Shown: positions 41,776 through 50,901 of the stretch, piece by piece
Layout of the letters: the number at the start of each line of letters is the position of its first letter
How positions within the stretch are numbered: position 1 is the stretch's first letter
Source: Micromonospora sp. CPCC 205371
GTDB taxonomy: Bacteria > Actinomycetota > Actinomycetes > Mycobacteriales > Micromonosporaceae
Length of the DNA stretch: 59,977 bases
Assembly (NCBI RefSeq): GCF_026130045.1
Contig: NZ_JAIBNX010000010.1
Coordinates: 19,120 to 79,096 of the forward strand
Reading direction: 5' to 3'
Program-made: the position numbers and the translations under genes
The notes under the pieces: model-generated
What the model saw: only the letters and a program-made list of their open reading frames with translations
The model's database searches: none
Told to the model about the DNA's origin: nothing

Positions 41776-42624
41776 ATGCATACTCCGGCGATGGACGAGC
41801 CTCGGGCGCGCGCCCTCGCCCACGTCGCTGCGCTGGCCACCGGCGACGGTGCCGACCCGGCGTGGCGAGTGACCCTGCACTTCCACCCCGACCGGCTGGC
41901 GGCGGGCGAGCCGATCCTACGGATGATGGCGCGCGACGGCGTGTACCGGTCGCAGTTCGAGACCGGCACCAGCAACGGCGGGATGACCGCGCACGAGGGC
42001 GGCGACCGGTGGCGGTGGGAGAGCCGGATGTTCAGCGGTGCCTACGACGGCGGGCCGGCGTCCGACCGTCCCAGGTACGGGTCGCTGAACTTCCGGCGGC
42101 GTACCGTCGGCGGCTCGCCGCGGTTTGGGTCCTCGCATCTGCGGCTGACCGCCGACACCCTCGACCGGACGACGTTCTGTTACCCCGACAGCGTGTTCGA
42201 ACCGGTGCACTTCGGGGTGGTGGCGAAGTTGTCGACGCTGGTGGAGCTCGCTGTGAAAGACGATCAGGAGCCACTCGACGACTACATCGAGGCACACGTG
42301 CACGGGCCGGTCGAACTGGCTCGTGACGTGGAGGCGCTGGTGCTCGACCCGTGCTACCGCGGCACGGGGGTCGAGGCGGAGGCGCGTACGCTCGGCTGTC
42401 CGATCGAGTGGCACGGTGGCTTCCGGCTGCACGTGGACGAGTTGCGCAGGCATCCCGAGTACCGCGGCCCGGAGTTCGTCGAGCTGGGCGCGGAGCTGGC
42501 CCGGGACGGCTGGCTCGACGCGGCGATCATCGGCGACGCGTCGCGCACGGGCCGCTACGACCAGCAGGCCCTCAAGCGCGTCTGGCACTACGTGGCCCGC
42601 TTCGGCCACCCCGACCTGTCCTAA
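41776..42624 (+). CDS. DUF3626 family protein
   Basis: A 282-residue protein of the DUF3626 family. It has VTLHFHPDRLAAGEPILRMMARDGVYRSQFETGTSNGG near the start and FCYPDSVFEPVHFG, DDYIEAHVHGPVEL and CPIEWHGGFRLHVDEL later. Conserved H, D and E residues suggest a metal-dependent hydrolase or toxin-related fold, but no activity is established. ATG 41776 is preceded by GAAGGTG at eight bases. The gene stands alone, flanked on both sides by 76-bp palindromic elements (copies A and B). Confidence 0.82.
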   Translation: MHTPAMDEPRARALAHVAALATGDGADPAWRVTLHFHPDRLAAGEPILRMMARDGVYRSQFETGTSNGGMTAHEGGDRWRWESRMFSGAYDGGPASDRPRYGSLNFRRRTVGGSPRFGSSHLRLTADTLDRTTFCYPDSVFEPVHFGVVAKLSTLVELAVKDDQEPLDDYIEAHVHGPVELARDVEALVLDPCYRGTGVEAEARTLGCPIEWHGGFRLHVDELRRHPEYRGPEFVELGAELARDGWLDAAIIGDASRTGRYDQQALKRVWHYVARFGHPDLS

Positions 42625-42664
42625 CCCTCCCTCCGCCCTCTCGCCCGCCAGCCCTCTTGCCGCC

Positions 42665-42740
42665 GATCAAGGGCAAACGCACGTGGTTCGATCTCAAAAC
42701 CACGTGCATTCGACCTTGATCGATGGGGATGGCCTTGATC
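42665..42740 (+). repeat. 76-bp palindromic element, copy B
   Basis: Arms lie at 42665-42686 and 42700-42721 with loop TTCGATCTCAAAA, and a third half-site ends GGCCTTGATC at 42740. The orientation is the same as copy A. It begins 41 bp after the DUF3626 stop and could double as its terminator. Confidence 0.85.
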
Positions 42741-43078
42741 GGTAGGCGCGGGGCGGGGTGCGCCCCAAGCGCCCGGACTGTGCCGACCTGCCTCGAAAGA
42801 TCTTGAGATCTGGGCTACCGCGGCCTCCGTCGCGGTCAGTCCGTCACTCCCGCGGCCTCGCCCTGCGCAGTCCACAAGCGACCTCCGGGCGTGCGGCGCG
42901 GTGCCGGAGGTGGGGTGCGCGGCATCCGGTGATCACGTGGATGCTGGACGCGCGTTCCCGCGCACATGGCGGCGCGCGCTGCGTGTCAGGTGCGCGGTCC
43001 GCGCGCGTTTCGTTGTCCGCGCGGCGTTGCGCTGCGGGGGTGCGCGCGTCGTGGGTTTGGCGGCGAGCGCGCCTCGCC
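42741..43078. other. 338-bp stretch without a convincing gene
   Basis: The stretch between repeat copies B and C contains only short frames with skewed Arg/Ala/Cys-rich composition and no ribosome binding site that fits. Several CGCG-rich stretches occur from about 42950 to 43075. I see no RNA gene or recognisable coding signal. Confidence 0.6.
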
Positions 43079-43154
43079 GATCAAGGGAGATCGCATGGAT
43101 CAAGGGCGAATGCACGCGGAAAAGAGATCGAACCACGTGCGTTTGCCCTTGATC
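43079..43154 (-). repeat. 76-bp palindromic element, copy C (inverted)
   Basis: The same element as copies A and B, in reverse orientation. The half-site GATCAAGGG begins at 43079, and the paired arms are 43098-43119 and 43133-43154 around loop AAAAGAGATCGAA. The final GATC (43151-43154) is shared with the first unit of the 67-bp tandem duplication. Confidence 0.85.
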
Positions 43155-43284
43155 GACGCGGGCCGCGCGGCGCGGCCGCCCACGGGCCGCGTAGACGCGC
43201 GGAGCGCGTTTACGACTGATCGACGCGGGCCGCGCGGCGCGGCCGCCTACGGGCCGCGTAGACGCGCGGAGCGCGTTTACGACT
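43151..43284. repeat. 67-bp tandem duplication
   Basis: Two 67-bp units, 43151-43217 and 43218-43284, differ at one base (CCCAC versus CCTAC). Each starts with GATCGACGCGGGCC and ends GCGTTTACGACT. A further GATC follows at 43285-43288, so each junction carries GATC. The array ends 18 bp before the MocR gene stop. Confidence 0.9.
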
Positions 43285-43302
43285 GATCGGCGGGTCGGGG
43301 GC

Positions 43303-44766
43303 TCACCGGCCGGCGACGCCGAGCGTGGCTATGGCGGCCTCGATGTCGGCCGGGGCGGTGGCGGCGTAGCCGAGGACCAGGCCGGGCGGGCCGGGGCGCT
43401 GGTAGTGCCACGACAGGGGCTGCACCTTGACGCCGTGCGCGAGCGCGGCGGCGGCGAGCGCGACGTCGTCCACCGCGCCCGGCAGGGTGATCATCAGGTG
43501 GAGGCCGGCGGCGGCGCCGTGCACGACGGCGCCCGGCAGGTGGGCCGCGATCGCGCTGATCATCGCGTCGCGGCGCCGGACGTGGCGGCGCCGCAGCAGG
43601 CGCAGGTGGCGCTCCAGCGTGCCGGACGACATCAGCTCGGCGAGCACGAGCTGCGGCAGCGCGGCGTTGCCGAGGTCGGCGTTGCGCTTGGCGGCGACCA
43701 GCGCCTCCCGGTACCGCGGCGGCGCCAGCATCCAGCCGGTCCGCAGGGCGGGCGCCAGCAGCTTGGAGACGCTGCCGGTGTAGCAGACGTGGTCGGGCAG
43801 CATCGCGCGCAGCGCGGGCACCGGCGGCCGGTCGTACCGGTGCTCGGCGTCGTAGTCGTCCTCGACGATCAGGCCGCCGCCCTCGGCCCACGCGGCGAGC
43901 TGCCGGCGGCGGTCGCCGTCGAGCACCACACCGGTCGGGAACTGGTGTGCGGGCGTGAGCAGCACAGCCGGCACCCCGCTGGCGCGCAGCTCGTCGACGC
44001 GCAGCCCGCGATCGTCCACAGTGATCGGTGGGGCGTCGACCAGCCAGTTGTTCAGGTGCTGCCGTACCCCGAGCGAGCCCGGGTCCTCGACCGCCACGCT
44101 CGTGATTCCCTCGGCGCGCAGCACCTGCGCGAGCAGGCTGAGCGCCTGCGACACCCCCGCCACGACGATCACCTCGTCCGGGTCGACGAGGATGCCGCGA
44201 TTGCGGGCCAGCCAGCCGGCCACGGCCGCGCGCAGGGCTGGCGTCCCACGAGGGTCGCCGTAGCCGAAATCCGAAGGCGCCAGGGCATCGAGCACGGCAC
44301 GCTCCGCGCGCAGCCACGCGGTCCGCGGAAACGCCGCGAGATCCGGTACTCCCGGCGAAAGGTCGATCCGCGCGGGCGCCGCACGCAGCGTGTCGAAGGC
44401 GTCGACGCCGGGTGGCACGGCGAACGGCGCGGTCTTCGCGGGCGCCTCGGTGGTCGCCGGCCGGGGCGCCGGAGCCGAGACCACCACCGTGCCGCCCCGC
44501 CCGCGTCCGGCGAGGTGCCCGGCCTCGCCCAGCCGCTGGTACGCCTCGGTGACCACGCCCCGCGACACGCCCAACTCGCCCGCGAGCACCCGCGTGGCCG
44601 GCAGCCGGCTCCCGACCGGCAGCCGGCCGTCGGCGGTCGCGAGCCGCAGGCGCGCGGCCAGGCACTGGGCCCGAGCGCCGGCCGGCGGGGGGGCGGTGTC
44701 GGGGTGGAGAAAGTCCGAGCCGGCCGTTATGGACTGAGCGCTGGTGGTCTTCTCGGCGCTGTTCAC
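43303..44766 (-). CDS. MocR/PdxR-type regulator (GntR HTH fused to aminotransferase domain)
   Basis: A 487-residue regulator. The N-terminal GntR winged helix reads LPVGSRLPATRVLAGELGVSRGVVTEAYQRL. The C-terminal fold-type I aminotransferase domain has the PLP lysine in TGSVSKLLAPALRTGWM, plus VEDDYDAEHRYDRPP. These proteins sense PLP or amino-acid adducts and control vitamin B6 or amino-acid genes. GTG 44766 is the likely start, with a weak ribosome binding site. It is divergent from the hydrolase gene, with a direct-repeat candidate operator between them. Confidence 0.88.
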   Translation of the reverse strand: MNSAEKTTSAQSITAGSDFLHPDTAPPPAGARAQCLAARLRLATADGRLPVGSRLPATRVLAGELGVSRGVVTEAYQRLGEAGHLAGRGRGGTVVVSAPAPRPATTEAPAKTAPFAVPPGVDAFDTLRAAPARIDLSPGVPDLAAFPRTAWLRAERAVLDALAPSDFGYGDPRGTPALRAAVAGWLARNRGILVDPDEVIVVAGVSQALSLLAQVLRAEGITSVAVEDPGSLGVRQHLNNWLVDAPPITVDDRGLRVDELRASGVPAVLLTPAHQFPTGVVLDGDRRRQLAAWAEGGGLIVEDDYDAEHRYDRPPVPALRAMLPDHVCYTGSVSKLLAPALRTGWMLAPPRYREALVAAKRNADLGNAALPQLVLAELMSSGTLERHLRLLRRRHVRRRDAMISAIAAHLPGAVVHGAAAGLHLMITLPGAVDDVALAAAALAHGVKVQPLSWHYQRPGPPGLVLGYAATAPADIEAAIATLGVAGR

Positions 44767-44894
44767 AGGACCATTTTGCCTGGCGTGCGGGGTGCGCACG
44801 CTGCCGATATCGACGATCGGCCACGCCGCGATGTCCGCCGGTGCCTGGCGACGATCGTTCTTGAACCGTAGGCTGATACTTTGAGGCCGGGTAG

Positions 44895-44928
44895 GTTCTG
44901 GGTGGTATCCAGGTGTTCTGGGTGGTAT
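44895..44928. promoter_or_regulatory. 14-bp direct repeat, candidate MocR operator
   Basis: GTTCTGGGTGGTAT occurs at 44895-44908 and again at 44915-44928, identical and 20 bp apart. MocR-family dimers are known to bind direct repeats. The pair lies in the spacer between the divergent regulator and hydrolase genes, about 50 bp upstream of the hydrolase start. Confidence 0.5.
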
Positions 44929-44980
44929 GAGCGGTTTGCCGTTTGCCCGGAGCGTAGTCGTCATCTGGCAGGAGGCGAGC

Positions 44981-45931
44981 GTGGTCGGGGAGCAGGCAGC
45001 CCAAAAGGAGGTCACGGCCCCCGACGGGCATCGCCTGGCCGTCGAGGACACCGGCGCACCCGACGGCCTGCCGGTCTTCCTCATGCACGGCACGCCCGGC
45101 AGCCGCAGCGGCATCAAGCCCCGCAGCATCGTCCTGTACCGGCTCGGCGTGCGTCTGATCTGTTACGACCGTCCGGGATACGGGCACTCCGACCGCCGCG
45201 AGGGGCGGCGCGTCGTCGACGCGGCCGAAGACGTCCGGATCATCGCTGACGCGCTCGGCGTCGACCGGTTCGCCGTCGTTGGGCGGTCCGGTGGCGGCCC
45301 GCACGCGCTCGCGGTGGCGGCCATGCTGCCCGACCGGGTCACCCGGGCGGCCGTGCTGGTCAGCCTGGCGCCGGCCGACGCGCCCGGCCTCGACTGGTAC
45401 CGGGGCATGGGCGAGTCCAATATGGACGAGTACCAGGCGGCCGACGCCAACCGTGGCGCCCTGATGGCCAACCTGACGAGCCAGGCCGACCGGCTGCGCC
45501 GCGACCCTGAGAGCCTGATCGCCTTCCTGGAAAAGGAGCTCGCCGACCCAGACCGTCGCGTCGTCGAAAACGTGGCTATGCGGCGGCAGCTCGCCGACAG
45601 CTACGCCGAGGCGGTGCGCTTCGGCGCCGACGGGTGGATCGACGACGCCCTGGCGTTCCGGCAGAACTGGGGGTTCGACCCGGCCTCGATCCAGGTGCCC
45701 GTGCGGCTCTGGCACGGCAGCGCCGACCAGTTCTCACCGGTCGAGCACACCCGTTGGCTGGCCGCGCGCATCCCCGGCGCGCAGGTCGAGGTGCAGCACG
45801 GCGAGGGCCACTTCGCGGCGGTCGAGATCCTGCCGCAGATGCTGACCTGGCTGACCGCGGCCGGAGCCGAGGTCAGACTGGGTGCGGATCTAGTACCCGG
45901 TAGACCATTTGCCCTTCGCGCAGCTCTGTGA
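44981..45931 (+). CDS. alpha/beta hydrolase
   Basis: A 316-residue alpha/beta-hydrolase. HGTPGSRSG is the oxyanion-hole motif. The nucleophile elbow is GRSGGGPHA with serine, followed by the acid WHGSADQFSP aspartate and the base GEGHFAAVE histidine, so the triad is complete. GTG 44981 is selected because AGGAGG lies five bases upstream; a longer start at 44927 lacks such a site. The 3' end overlaps the convergent TPR protein gene by 59 bases. Its substrate is not predictable. The divergent MocR-type regulator is the likely controller. Confidence 0.88.
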   Translation: MVGEQAAQKEVTAPDGHRLAVEDTGAPDGLPVFLMHGTPGSRSGIKPRSIVLYRLGVRLICYDRPGYGHSDRREGRRVVDAAEDVRIIADALGVDRFAVVGRSGGGPHALAVAAMLPDRVTRAAVLVSLAPADAPGLDWYRGMGESNMDEYQAADANRGALMANLTSQADRLRRDPESLIAFLEKELADPDRRVVENVAMRRQLADSYAEAVRFGADGWIDDALAFRQNWGFDPASIQVPVRLWHGSADQFSPVEHTRWLAARIPGAQVEVQHGEGHFAAVEILPQMLTWLTAAGAEVRLGADLVPGRPFALRAAL

Positions 45932-48900
45932 CGATCGGGTGGTCGGCGCCGAGCGCCTTGGCCAGGCGTTCGATCAGGCGGGCATAGTGCGCGGCCGAGC
46001 CCGCCTCGCCGAGCCGGCGCTGCACGATGGCCAGGTGCGTCTCGCAGCTCACCGTGTCGGGGTGCTCGGCGCCCAGCTGCGTGCGCATCCGCGTGACGAC
46101 GCCTTGTAGCAGGTCGCGGCCCTTCTCCGGCTCGCCGATCTCGATCAGGCAGATCGCCTGGTTCATGGTGGCCGCGAGGCTGTACGGGTGGTCCGAGCCG
46201 AGCCGGTCGGCGAACTGCTCGGCCGCCCGGGTCACCAGATCGTAGGCCCGCGCGTCGTCGCCCGCCACGCGGGCCGCGGCCGACATGTTGTTGACGCAGA
46301 CCAGCGTGTGCGGGTGGTCCGGGCCCAGGTTCCGCTCGTACGCCGCGGCGACCGCGCGGGTCTCCTCGTCGGCCCGCGCCACGTTGCGCACCACGACGAG
46401 CGTGGCCGCCAGGCTCAGCCGGCACGCCAGGGTGTCTGGATTGGACGGACCAAACCGCTCCCGCAGGCGCTCGTGCGCGTCGTCCAGCAGCCGGGCGGCC
46501 CTGCCGCCGCGGCCGACGCTGCGCAACGAGACGGCCAGGTTGGCCTGCGCGTTCAGTGTCTCCAGCGCGTCCGGGCCGAACTTCGGGTCGTCGCGGAATG
46601 CGGTGTAGACCTCATCGAGCAGCAGGACCGAGCGGTCGTACTCGCCCGCCTCTCGCAGGTCACGGGCCAGCTGGGTGGCGGAGTGTCGGGTGTACGGGTT
46701 GTCGTCGCCCAGCACCATCCGCCGGCGTTCGTAGACGTCCTGGTCGAGTTCCCGGGCCGCGCGGAAGTCACCGACGAGGCGCAGCGAGGTGGCGAGGTTG
46801 TTGGCCGCCGACAGCGTGCGCGGGTAGTCCTCACCGAACACGCGCGCCCAGGACGCGTACGTGGCGCGGTCCATGGGCACGGCCTCGCCGTACCGGCCGA
46901 AGCCGCGCAGGTTGCTCGCGAGGCTGCCCGCGGTCATCAGCGTGTGCGGGTGCTCCGGGCCGAGCAGTCGTTGCTGCTGCGCGAGCACGTCTTCGTCGAT
47001 CCGTAGCGCCTCGTCGAACCTGGCCTGCGACCACAGGTGGTTGGCCACGTTGAAGCGCAGGTGCAGCAGCTGGCGGTACAGGGACGCGCCGCGCGGCGTG
47101 CCCTCGGCGAACTCGGGGTCGCGGGCGAGCAGCCCCGCCCAGTGCTTGTCGATCTCGCGACCGAACTCCACGCCCTGCGCCAGGTCACCGCGCCGCCACA
47201 GGTACCGGACCCGGTCGATGAGCAGCTGCCGGACCAGCTCGTCCAGGCAGTCCACCGCATCGGAGGCGGTCAGGTGCGGCCACAGCATGCGCAGCCGCGG
47301 CCAGTTCTCGGGGTCGTCGACCTCGCCGCCCGGCCGTGAACGCGCCAGCACGAGGTGCACCTGATGCTTGGCGTCCTCCAGATCCTCGGGCGTCATGCGG
47401 TCGCGCACCGCGGCCTGGATGAGCCGGTGCACGTGGATCTGCCGGGTGTGCGTGTCGAGCTTGAGCAGGGCCAGCCGGTTGATCTGCTGGACCATGAACG
47501 CCAGCATCTGCCGCTCCGACACCGACGAGTCGTACGGCGCGATCGCGGCCGCCATCTCGTCGCTGTAGAGCAGGTCGAGGGCGATCTCGGAGGACAGCAC
47601 CGAACACAGCTGCAGCAATCGGTACGCGCCCGGCGACTGGCTGCTCAGTCGCTTGAGCGACAGGTCCCAGGTCACCTGCCAGGCGGCCTGCGGGGAGCGC
47701 GGGCCGGGTCCGCCGTGTTCCAGCTCGGACAGGTAATCGCCGACCGGCGTGCCGGTCTCGGCGAGCCAGGCGCCCGCGTTGGCGATCGCGATCGGCAGGT
47801 CGCCGAGCACCTCCGCGATCTGGTTGGCCTGGGAGTCGGTGATCGCCTCGATGCGGCTGCGTAGGTGGGCGACGCTCTCGGTCCGCCGGAACACGTCGAC
47901 CGGGATCGAGTTGGTGCGGTTGGCCCAGTCTTCGTTGCGCGAGGTGATCAGGACGTGGCCGTTGCCCTGCGGTCGCCAGCGGTCGACGCCCTCGATGTCT
48001 TCGGCGTTGTCGAAGACCACCAGCCACCGGTCGCGCCGCTTGAGCGCGTCGAGGGTGGCGAACGCGGTCTCGCGGGCGGTGGCCGCCTGCGGTACGCCCA
48101 TGGCGGTGCCGAGGTCGGCCATCGCGGCGTCGATGAACTCGGGTTGCTCGGCCTGGATCCACCACACGATGTCGTACGCGGACTTGAACCGGTGGACGTA
48201 CTCGATCGCGACCTGGGTCTTGCCCACGCCGCCCATGCCGCGCAGGGTGACCGGCAGCACGACAGCCGTGCGACCGGCCTTGAGCTGCGTGCGCAGCTCG
48301 AGCAGCTCCTCCTCGCGGCCGGTGAACCGGGCGTTGCGCACCGGGGCCTGGAAGAGGGCCGGCTCGGTGCGGGGGTACCGCACGCGGGACAGCGGGTCGC
48401 CGGCCACCGGACCGGAGCGGCCCACCAGGTTGAGTATCCGGTCGGCCGCCGTGCCCTCGTCGCACCCGACGGTGCTGGTGGACGCCTCGGGCGGGAAGTC
48501 CGGCGAGTGGCGCACGTCGGCGACGTAGACCGCGAGGGGTGGGCGGGCACCGGTCAGTTCACGCGGCACGGCGGCACCCGACGCCGCCGACGACACGATG
48601 ACCAGCGAGCGTGCGCTCTCCACGCCGGCCGCGACGTCCTGCGCTTCGAGCACCCGGACACCGGCCGAGGTGAGCACCGACTCGATCCACTCCGCCCACA
48701 CCAGGTCGGTGGGGGCGTACCGCAGGACGATCGCCTCCTGCTCCGGCGGCTTGCGCGTGAACCGGGCGACCTCTCGCAGCCGCAGCGACTCGTCCATGTC
48801 GGGCAGCCTGGTGACGGCGCCGTTCGTGATGTACGAGGTCAACCGCTCGTACGCCGACAGCAGCAGCCGGGGCGAGCCCGGGTCGTCGCCGAAGGTGGCG

Positions 48901-49739
48901 AGCATCTCCTCGTACGCGTAATAGGTCTGGTACGGCACCTCGACCGCCGCCCAGTACCGCCGCCGCTCCTCGTCTGTCATGCCGGCCGGAAGGCCGGCGA
49001 ACTGGCTCTTCGCGAGCAACCGGCCCGCGTTGGCCTTGTCGTTCTCGGCCTGGTCGACGCGCATCGGCACCGGCAGCACGCGGATCAGCCGCTGCCTGCT
49101 GTTGCGCGCGCTGTACCGGCTCTGCACCGTGTGCGCCACCTGCGCGGCGCCGTGGATGCCCTGGTCGCTGAGGGTGAAGCAGTCGACGAGCGTGTCGGGC
49201 AGGTGGATGGTGCAGATGTCGGCGACGTCGCTGAGCCCGGTGCGGCTGTCGATCAGCACGTAGTCGTAGTTGCGTTTCATGTCGGCGCGGAGGGCGTCGA
49301 AGAACTGCCCACCGCCCAGCCGGTTGTAGAACGTCTCCCAGTCCAGGCCGCTGACCGAGACCGCATAGTCCTGGTTTTGCAGGCCGGCGGAGAGGAAGTC
49401 GAGGGTGCCGGGGCCGAAGCGCCAGTCGAGGGAGAACGCGTGCCGCCCGACCCTCGCGAACTCCTCGTGCCACCGCTCGGGGCGTTCCGGCTTGCGGGTC
49501 GTCTCCCACTCGTAGGTGCGGATCAGGTCGATGATGCCGGTCGAGCCGCGCACCATCTCGGGGTCGAGGAACGGCTTGAAGAACCGGTGCAGGCCCGGCG
49601 ACTCCAGGTCCCAGTCGGCGACGAGCACCCGCTTGCCGTTGGCGGCGAGAATCCACGCGACGTTGGCCATCGCCATGGTGCGCCCCGTGCCGCCCTTGTA
49701 CGAGTAGAAGGTGATGATCTGGCCGCCGCTGTCAGTCAT
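45873..49739 (-). CDS. fxsT: FxsT: ParA-like/TIR-like/NB-ARC/TPR protein of the FxSxx-COOH system
   Basis: A 1288-residue multidomain protein. Residues 1-310 form a MinD/ParA-like ATPase with deviant P-loop YSYKGGTGRT (12-21). A TIR-like segment at about 360-460 starts EAIVLRYAPTDLVWAEW. An NB-ARC module follows with Walker A GMGGVGKT at 501-508 and VVFDNAEDIEG as Walker B. From about 890 to the end are TPR units with repeated LGPEHPHTL or LGADHP motifs. This matches the tetratricopeptide protein of FxSxx-COOH clusters. ATG 49739 gives the conserved start and overlaps the fxsC stop by eight bases. It resembles STAND signalling ATPases; its role with the peptide is unproven. Confidence 0.88.
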   Translation of the reverse strand: MTDSGGQIITFYSYKGGTGRTMAMANVAWILAANGKRVLVADWDLESPGLHRFFKPFLDPEMVRGSTGIIDLIRTYEWETTRKPERPERWHEEFARVGRHAFSLDWRFGPGTLDFLSAGLQNQDYAVSVSGLDWETFYNRLGGGQFFDALRADMKRNYDYVLIDSRTGLSDVADICTIHLPDTLVDCFTLSDQGIHGAAQVAHTVQSRYSARNSRQRLIRVLPVPMRVDQAENDKANAGRLLAKSQFAGLPAGMTDEERRRYWAAVEVPYQTYYAYEEMLATFGDDPGSPRLLLSAYERLTSYITNGAVTRLPDMDESLRLREVARFTRKPPEQEAIVLRYAPTDLVWAEWIESVLTSAGVRVLEAQDVAAGVESARSLVIVSSAASGAAVPRELTGARPPLAVYVADVRHSPDFPPEASTSTVGCDEGTAADRILNLVGRSGPVAGDPLSRVRYPRTEPALFQAPVRNARFTGREEELLELRTQLKAGRTAVVLPVTLRGMGGVGKTQVAIEYVHRFKSAYDIVWWIQAEQPEFIDAAMADLGTAMGVPQAATARETAFATLDALKRRDRWLVVFDNAEDIEGVDRWRPQGNGHVLITSRNEDWANRTNSIPVDVFRRTESVAHLRSRIEAITDSQANQIAEVLGDLPIAIANAGAWLAETGTPVGDYLSELEHGGPGPRSPQAAWQVTWDLSLKRLSSQSPGAYRLLQLCSVLSSEIALDLLYSDEMAAAIAPYDSSVSERQMLAFMVQQINRLALLKLDTHTRQIHVHRLIQAAVRDRMTPEDLEDAKHQVHLVLARSRPGGEVDDPENWPRLRMLWPHLTASDAVDCLDELVRQLLIDRVRYLWRRGDLAQGVEFGREIDKHWAGLLARDPEFAEGTPRGASLYRQLLHLRFNVANHLWSQARFDEALRIDEDVLAQQQRLLGPEHPHTLMTAGSLASNLRGFGRYGEAVPMDRATYASWARVFGEDYPRTLSAANNLATSLRLVGDFRAARELDQDVYERRRMVLGDDNPYTRHSATQLARDLREAGEYDRSVLLLDEVYTAFRDDPKFGPDALETLNAQANLAVSLRSVGRGGRAARLLDDAHERLRERFGPSNPDTLACRLSLAATLVVVRNVARADEETRAVAAAYERNLGPDHPHTLVCVNNMSAAARVAGDDARAYDLVTRAAEQFADRLGSDHPYSLAATMNQAICLIEIGEPEKGRDLLQGVVTRMRTQLGAEHPDTVSCETHLAIVQRRLGEAGSAAHYARLIERLAKALGADHPIVTELREGQMVYRVLDPHPV

Positions 49740-50901
49740 CGGTCTGCTTTCCAGGGTCGGTGCGCAGGCTGGGGCGCGTGGTCTGGGAGCCTTCCGGCGG
49801 GTGGACCCGGGCATTGCGCAGGTATTGACGGCGGGCCTGAGTGACGATGTTCGGCATGATGTCGACGAACTCCTTCACCTGAGCCACTCGTTTCGCGCGT
49901 TCCAGGCCGGCCGCGGTGAGCATATCCATCACCTCGTCCGCGAGGCGCGCGCCGCGCTCGTCGTACCGAGGGTCGTCGCGGTCGGCGATCACGACCGGTA
50001 CGACCCAGTCGGGCAGGTCTTTCGTCGCGGCGCGCAGCGCCTGGATGCCGCCCGGTCCAGCGGCGGCCCACGGGTCGATCAAAAGCACGCCCGGTGCCCG
50101 GGCGAACAGCCCTGATCCGTCGCTGTAGGCCTCGACCTGGGCCCGGAACCCGAGCCGCTCGGCGGTGCTGGCGGCGTGCTGTGTGAACGGCAGCGCCTGC
50201 CGGTCGGTGCCGGCGGGGGCGGTCACCGCGACCACGAACGGGGTTTCGGCGTCGGCGCCCTTCGGAACCGGCGCGTGGGTCACCTCGTCGAGCCGGGGCG
50301 CCGGCGACGCGTGGAGCGGCAACCGCTCGGTCAGGTTGACGATCTGCCCGGCGATGCGTTCCAGCAGCCGGGTGTAGTCGTCGCGGTAGGGCGCCAGCAT
50401 GCACAGCGCCCGCATGCCGTTCTCGGCGTACGCGGGGATGCCGGCGCCCAGCGCCAGCGCCCGGCGGACCTCGGGCGTCTCGTCCCAGGAAGGGAAGGGA
50501 ATCCACAGCACCGGCAGGATGTGCCGCTGGGTGTCCGGCGAGCCCGGCGCGGCCACCCTGTCCAGGAAGGACTGATGCTCGCGCAACGGCCACGACCTGC
50601 TGAAATAGTCGGGCGAGTAGAGCGGGACGAAGACCTGGGCGTCGCTGAGGGCGGTGGCGAGCGCCGCCTTCACGTCGGAGCCCATCGGAAGTTGCTGATC
50701 GAAGACCCCGATCTCCATGCCGGACGCGGGCTGGGCGTGCCGGCGTACCTCACCGCACAGGTCCTCGAAGAACACCCGGACCCAGGGGTCGGCGTCCGCC
50801 GGCGTGTACTCCGACGACGGCGCCGGGTGGGCGTAGCTGAGGAAGAAGTACGTCCCGCGACCGGTGCTGGGCGGCGCGGCGGCCCCGCTGGCCTTTGTCA
50901 T
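49732..50901 (-). CDS. fxsC: TIR-like protein FxsC
   Basis: A 389-residue protein. The N-terminal TIR-like domain begins YFFLSYAHPAP and includes DPWVRVFFEDL, VFVPLYSPDYFSRSWPLREHQSF and HILPVLWIPFP, as in FxsC proteins. A central YAENGMRALCML motif also fits. The C-terminal half reads as a second alpha/beta domain (FVVAVTAPAGTDRQ, GVLLIDPWA). The catalytic glutamate of NAD-cleaving TIRs is not evident, so it may act as a scaffold. It overlaps the flanking genes at both ends (4 and 8 bases). Confidence 0.88.
   Translation of the reverse strand: MTKASGAAAPPSTGRGTYFFLSYAHPAPSSEYTPADADPWVRVFFEDLCGEVRRHAQPASGMEIGVFDQQLPMGSDVKAALATALSDAQVFVPLYSPDYFSRSWPLREHQSFLDRVAAPGSPDTQRHILPVLWIPFPSWDETPEVRRALALGAGIPAYAENGMRALCMLAPYRDDYTRLLERIAGQIVNLTERLPLHASPAPRLDEVTHAPVPKGADAETPFVVAVTAPAGTDRQALPFTQHAASTAERLGFRAQVEAYSDGSGLFARAPGVLLIDPWAAAGPGGIQALRAATKDLPDWVVPVVIADRDDPRYDERGARLADEVMDMLTAAGLERAKRVAQVKEFVDIMPNIVTQARRQYLRNARVHPPEGSQTTRPSLRTDPGKQTDD

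Noticed and set aside
43079-43284. Possible CRISPR array
   Set aside because: There are only two tandem 67-bp units with no unique spacers, and the palindromes differ in orientation. No cas genes are present.
41760-43302. Integrated phage or genomic island
   Set aside because: No integrase, tRNA, attachment-site repeat or phage gene was seen. The repeats look like small dispersed elements.
43277-45715. A 2.4-kb minus-strand frame overlapping the MocR and hydrolase genes
   Set aside because: The MocR and hydrolase genes carry complete catalytic or binding motifs in their own frames. This frame shows only Arg/Pro-rich low complexity.
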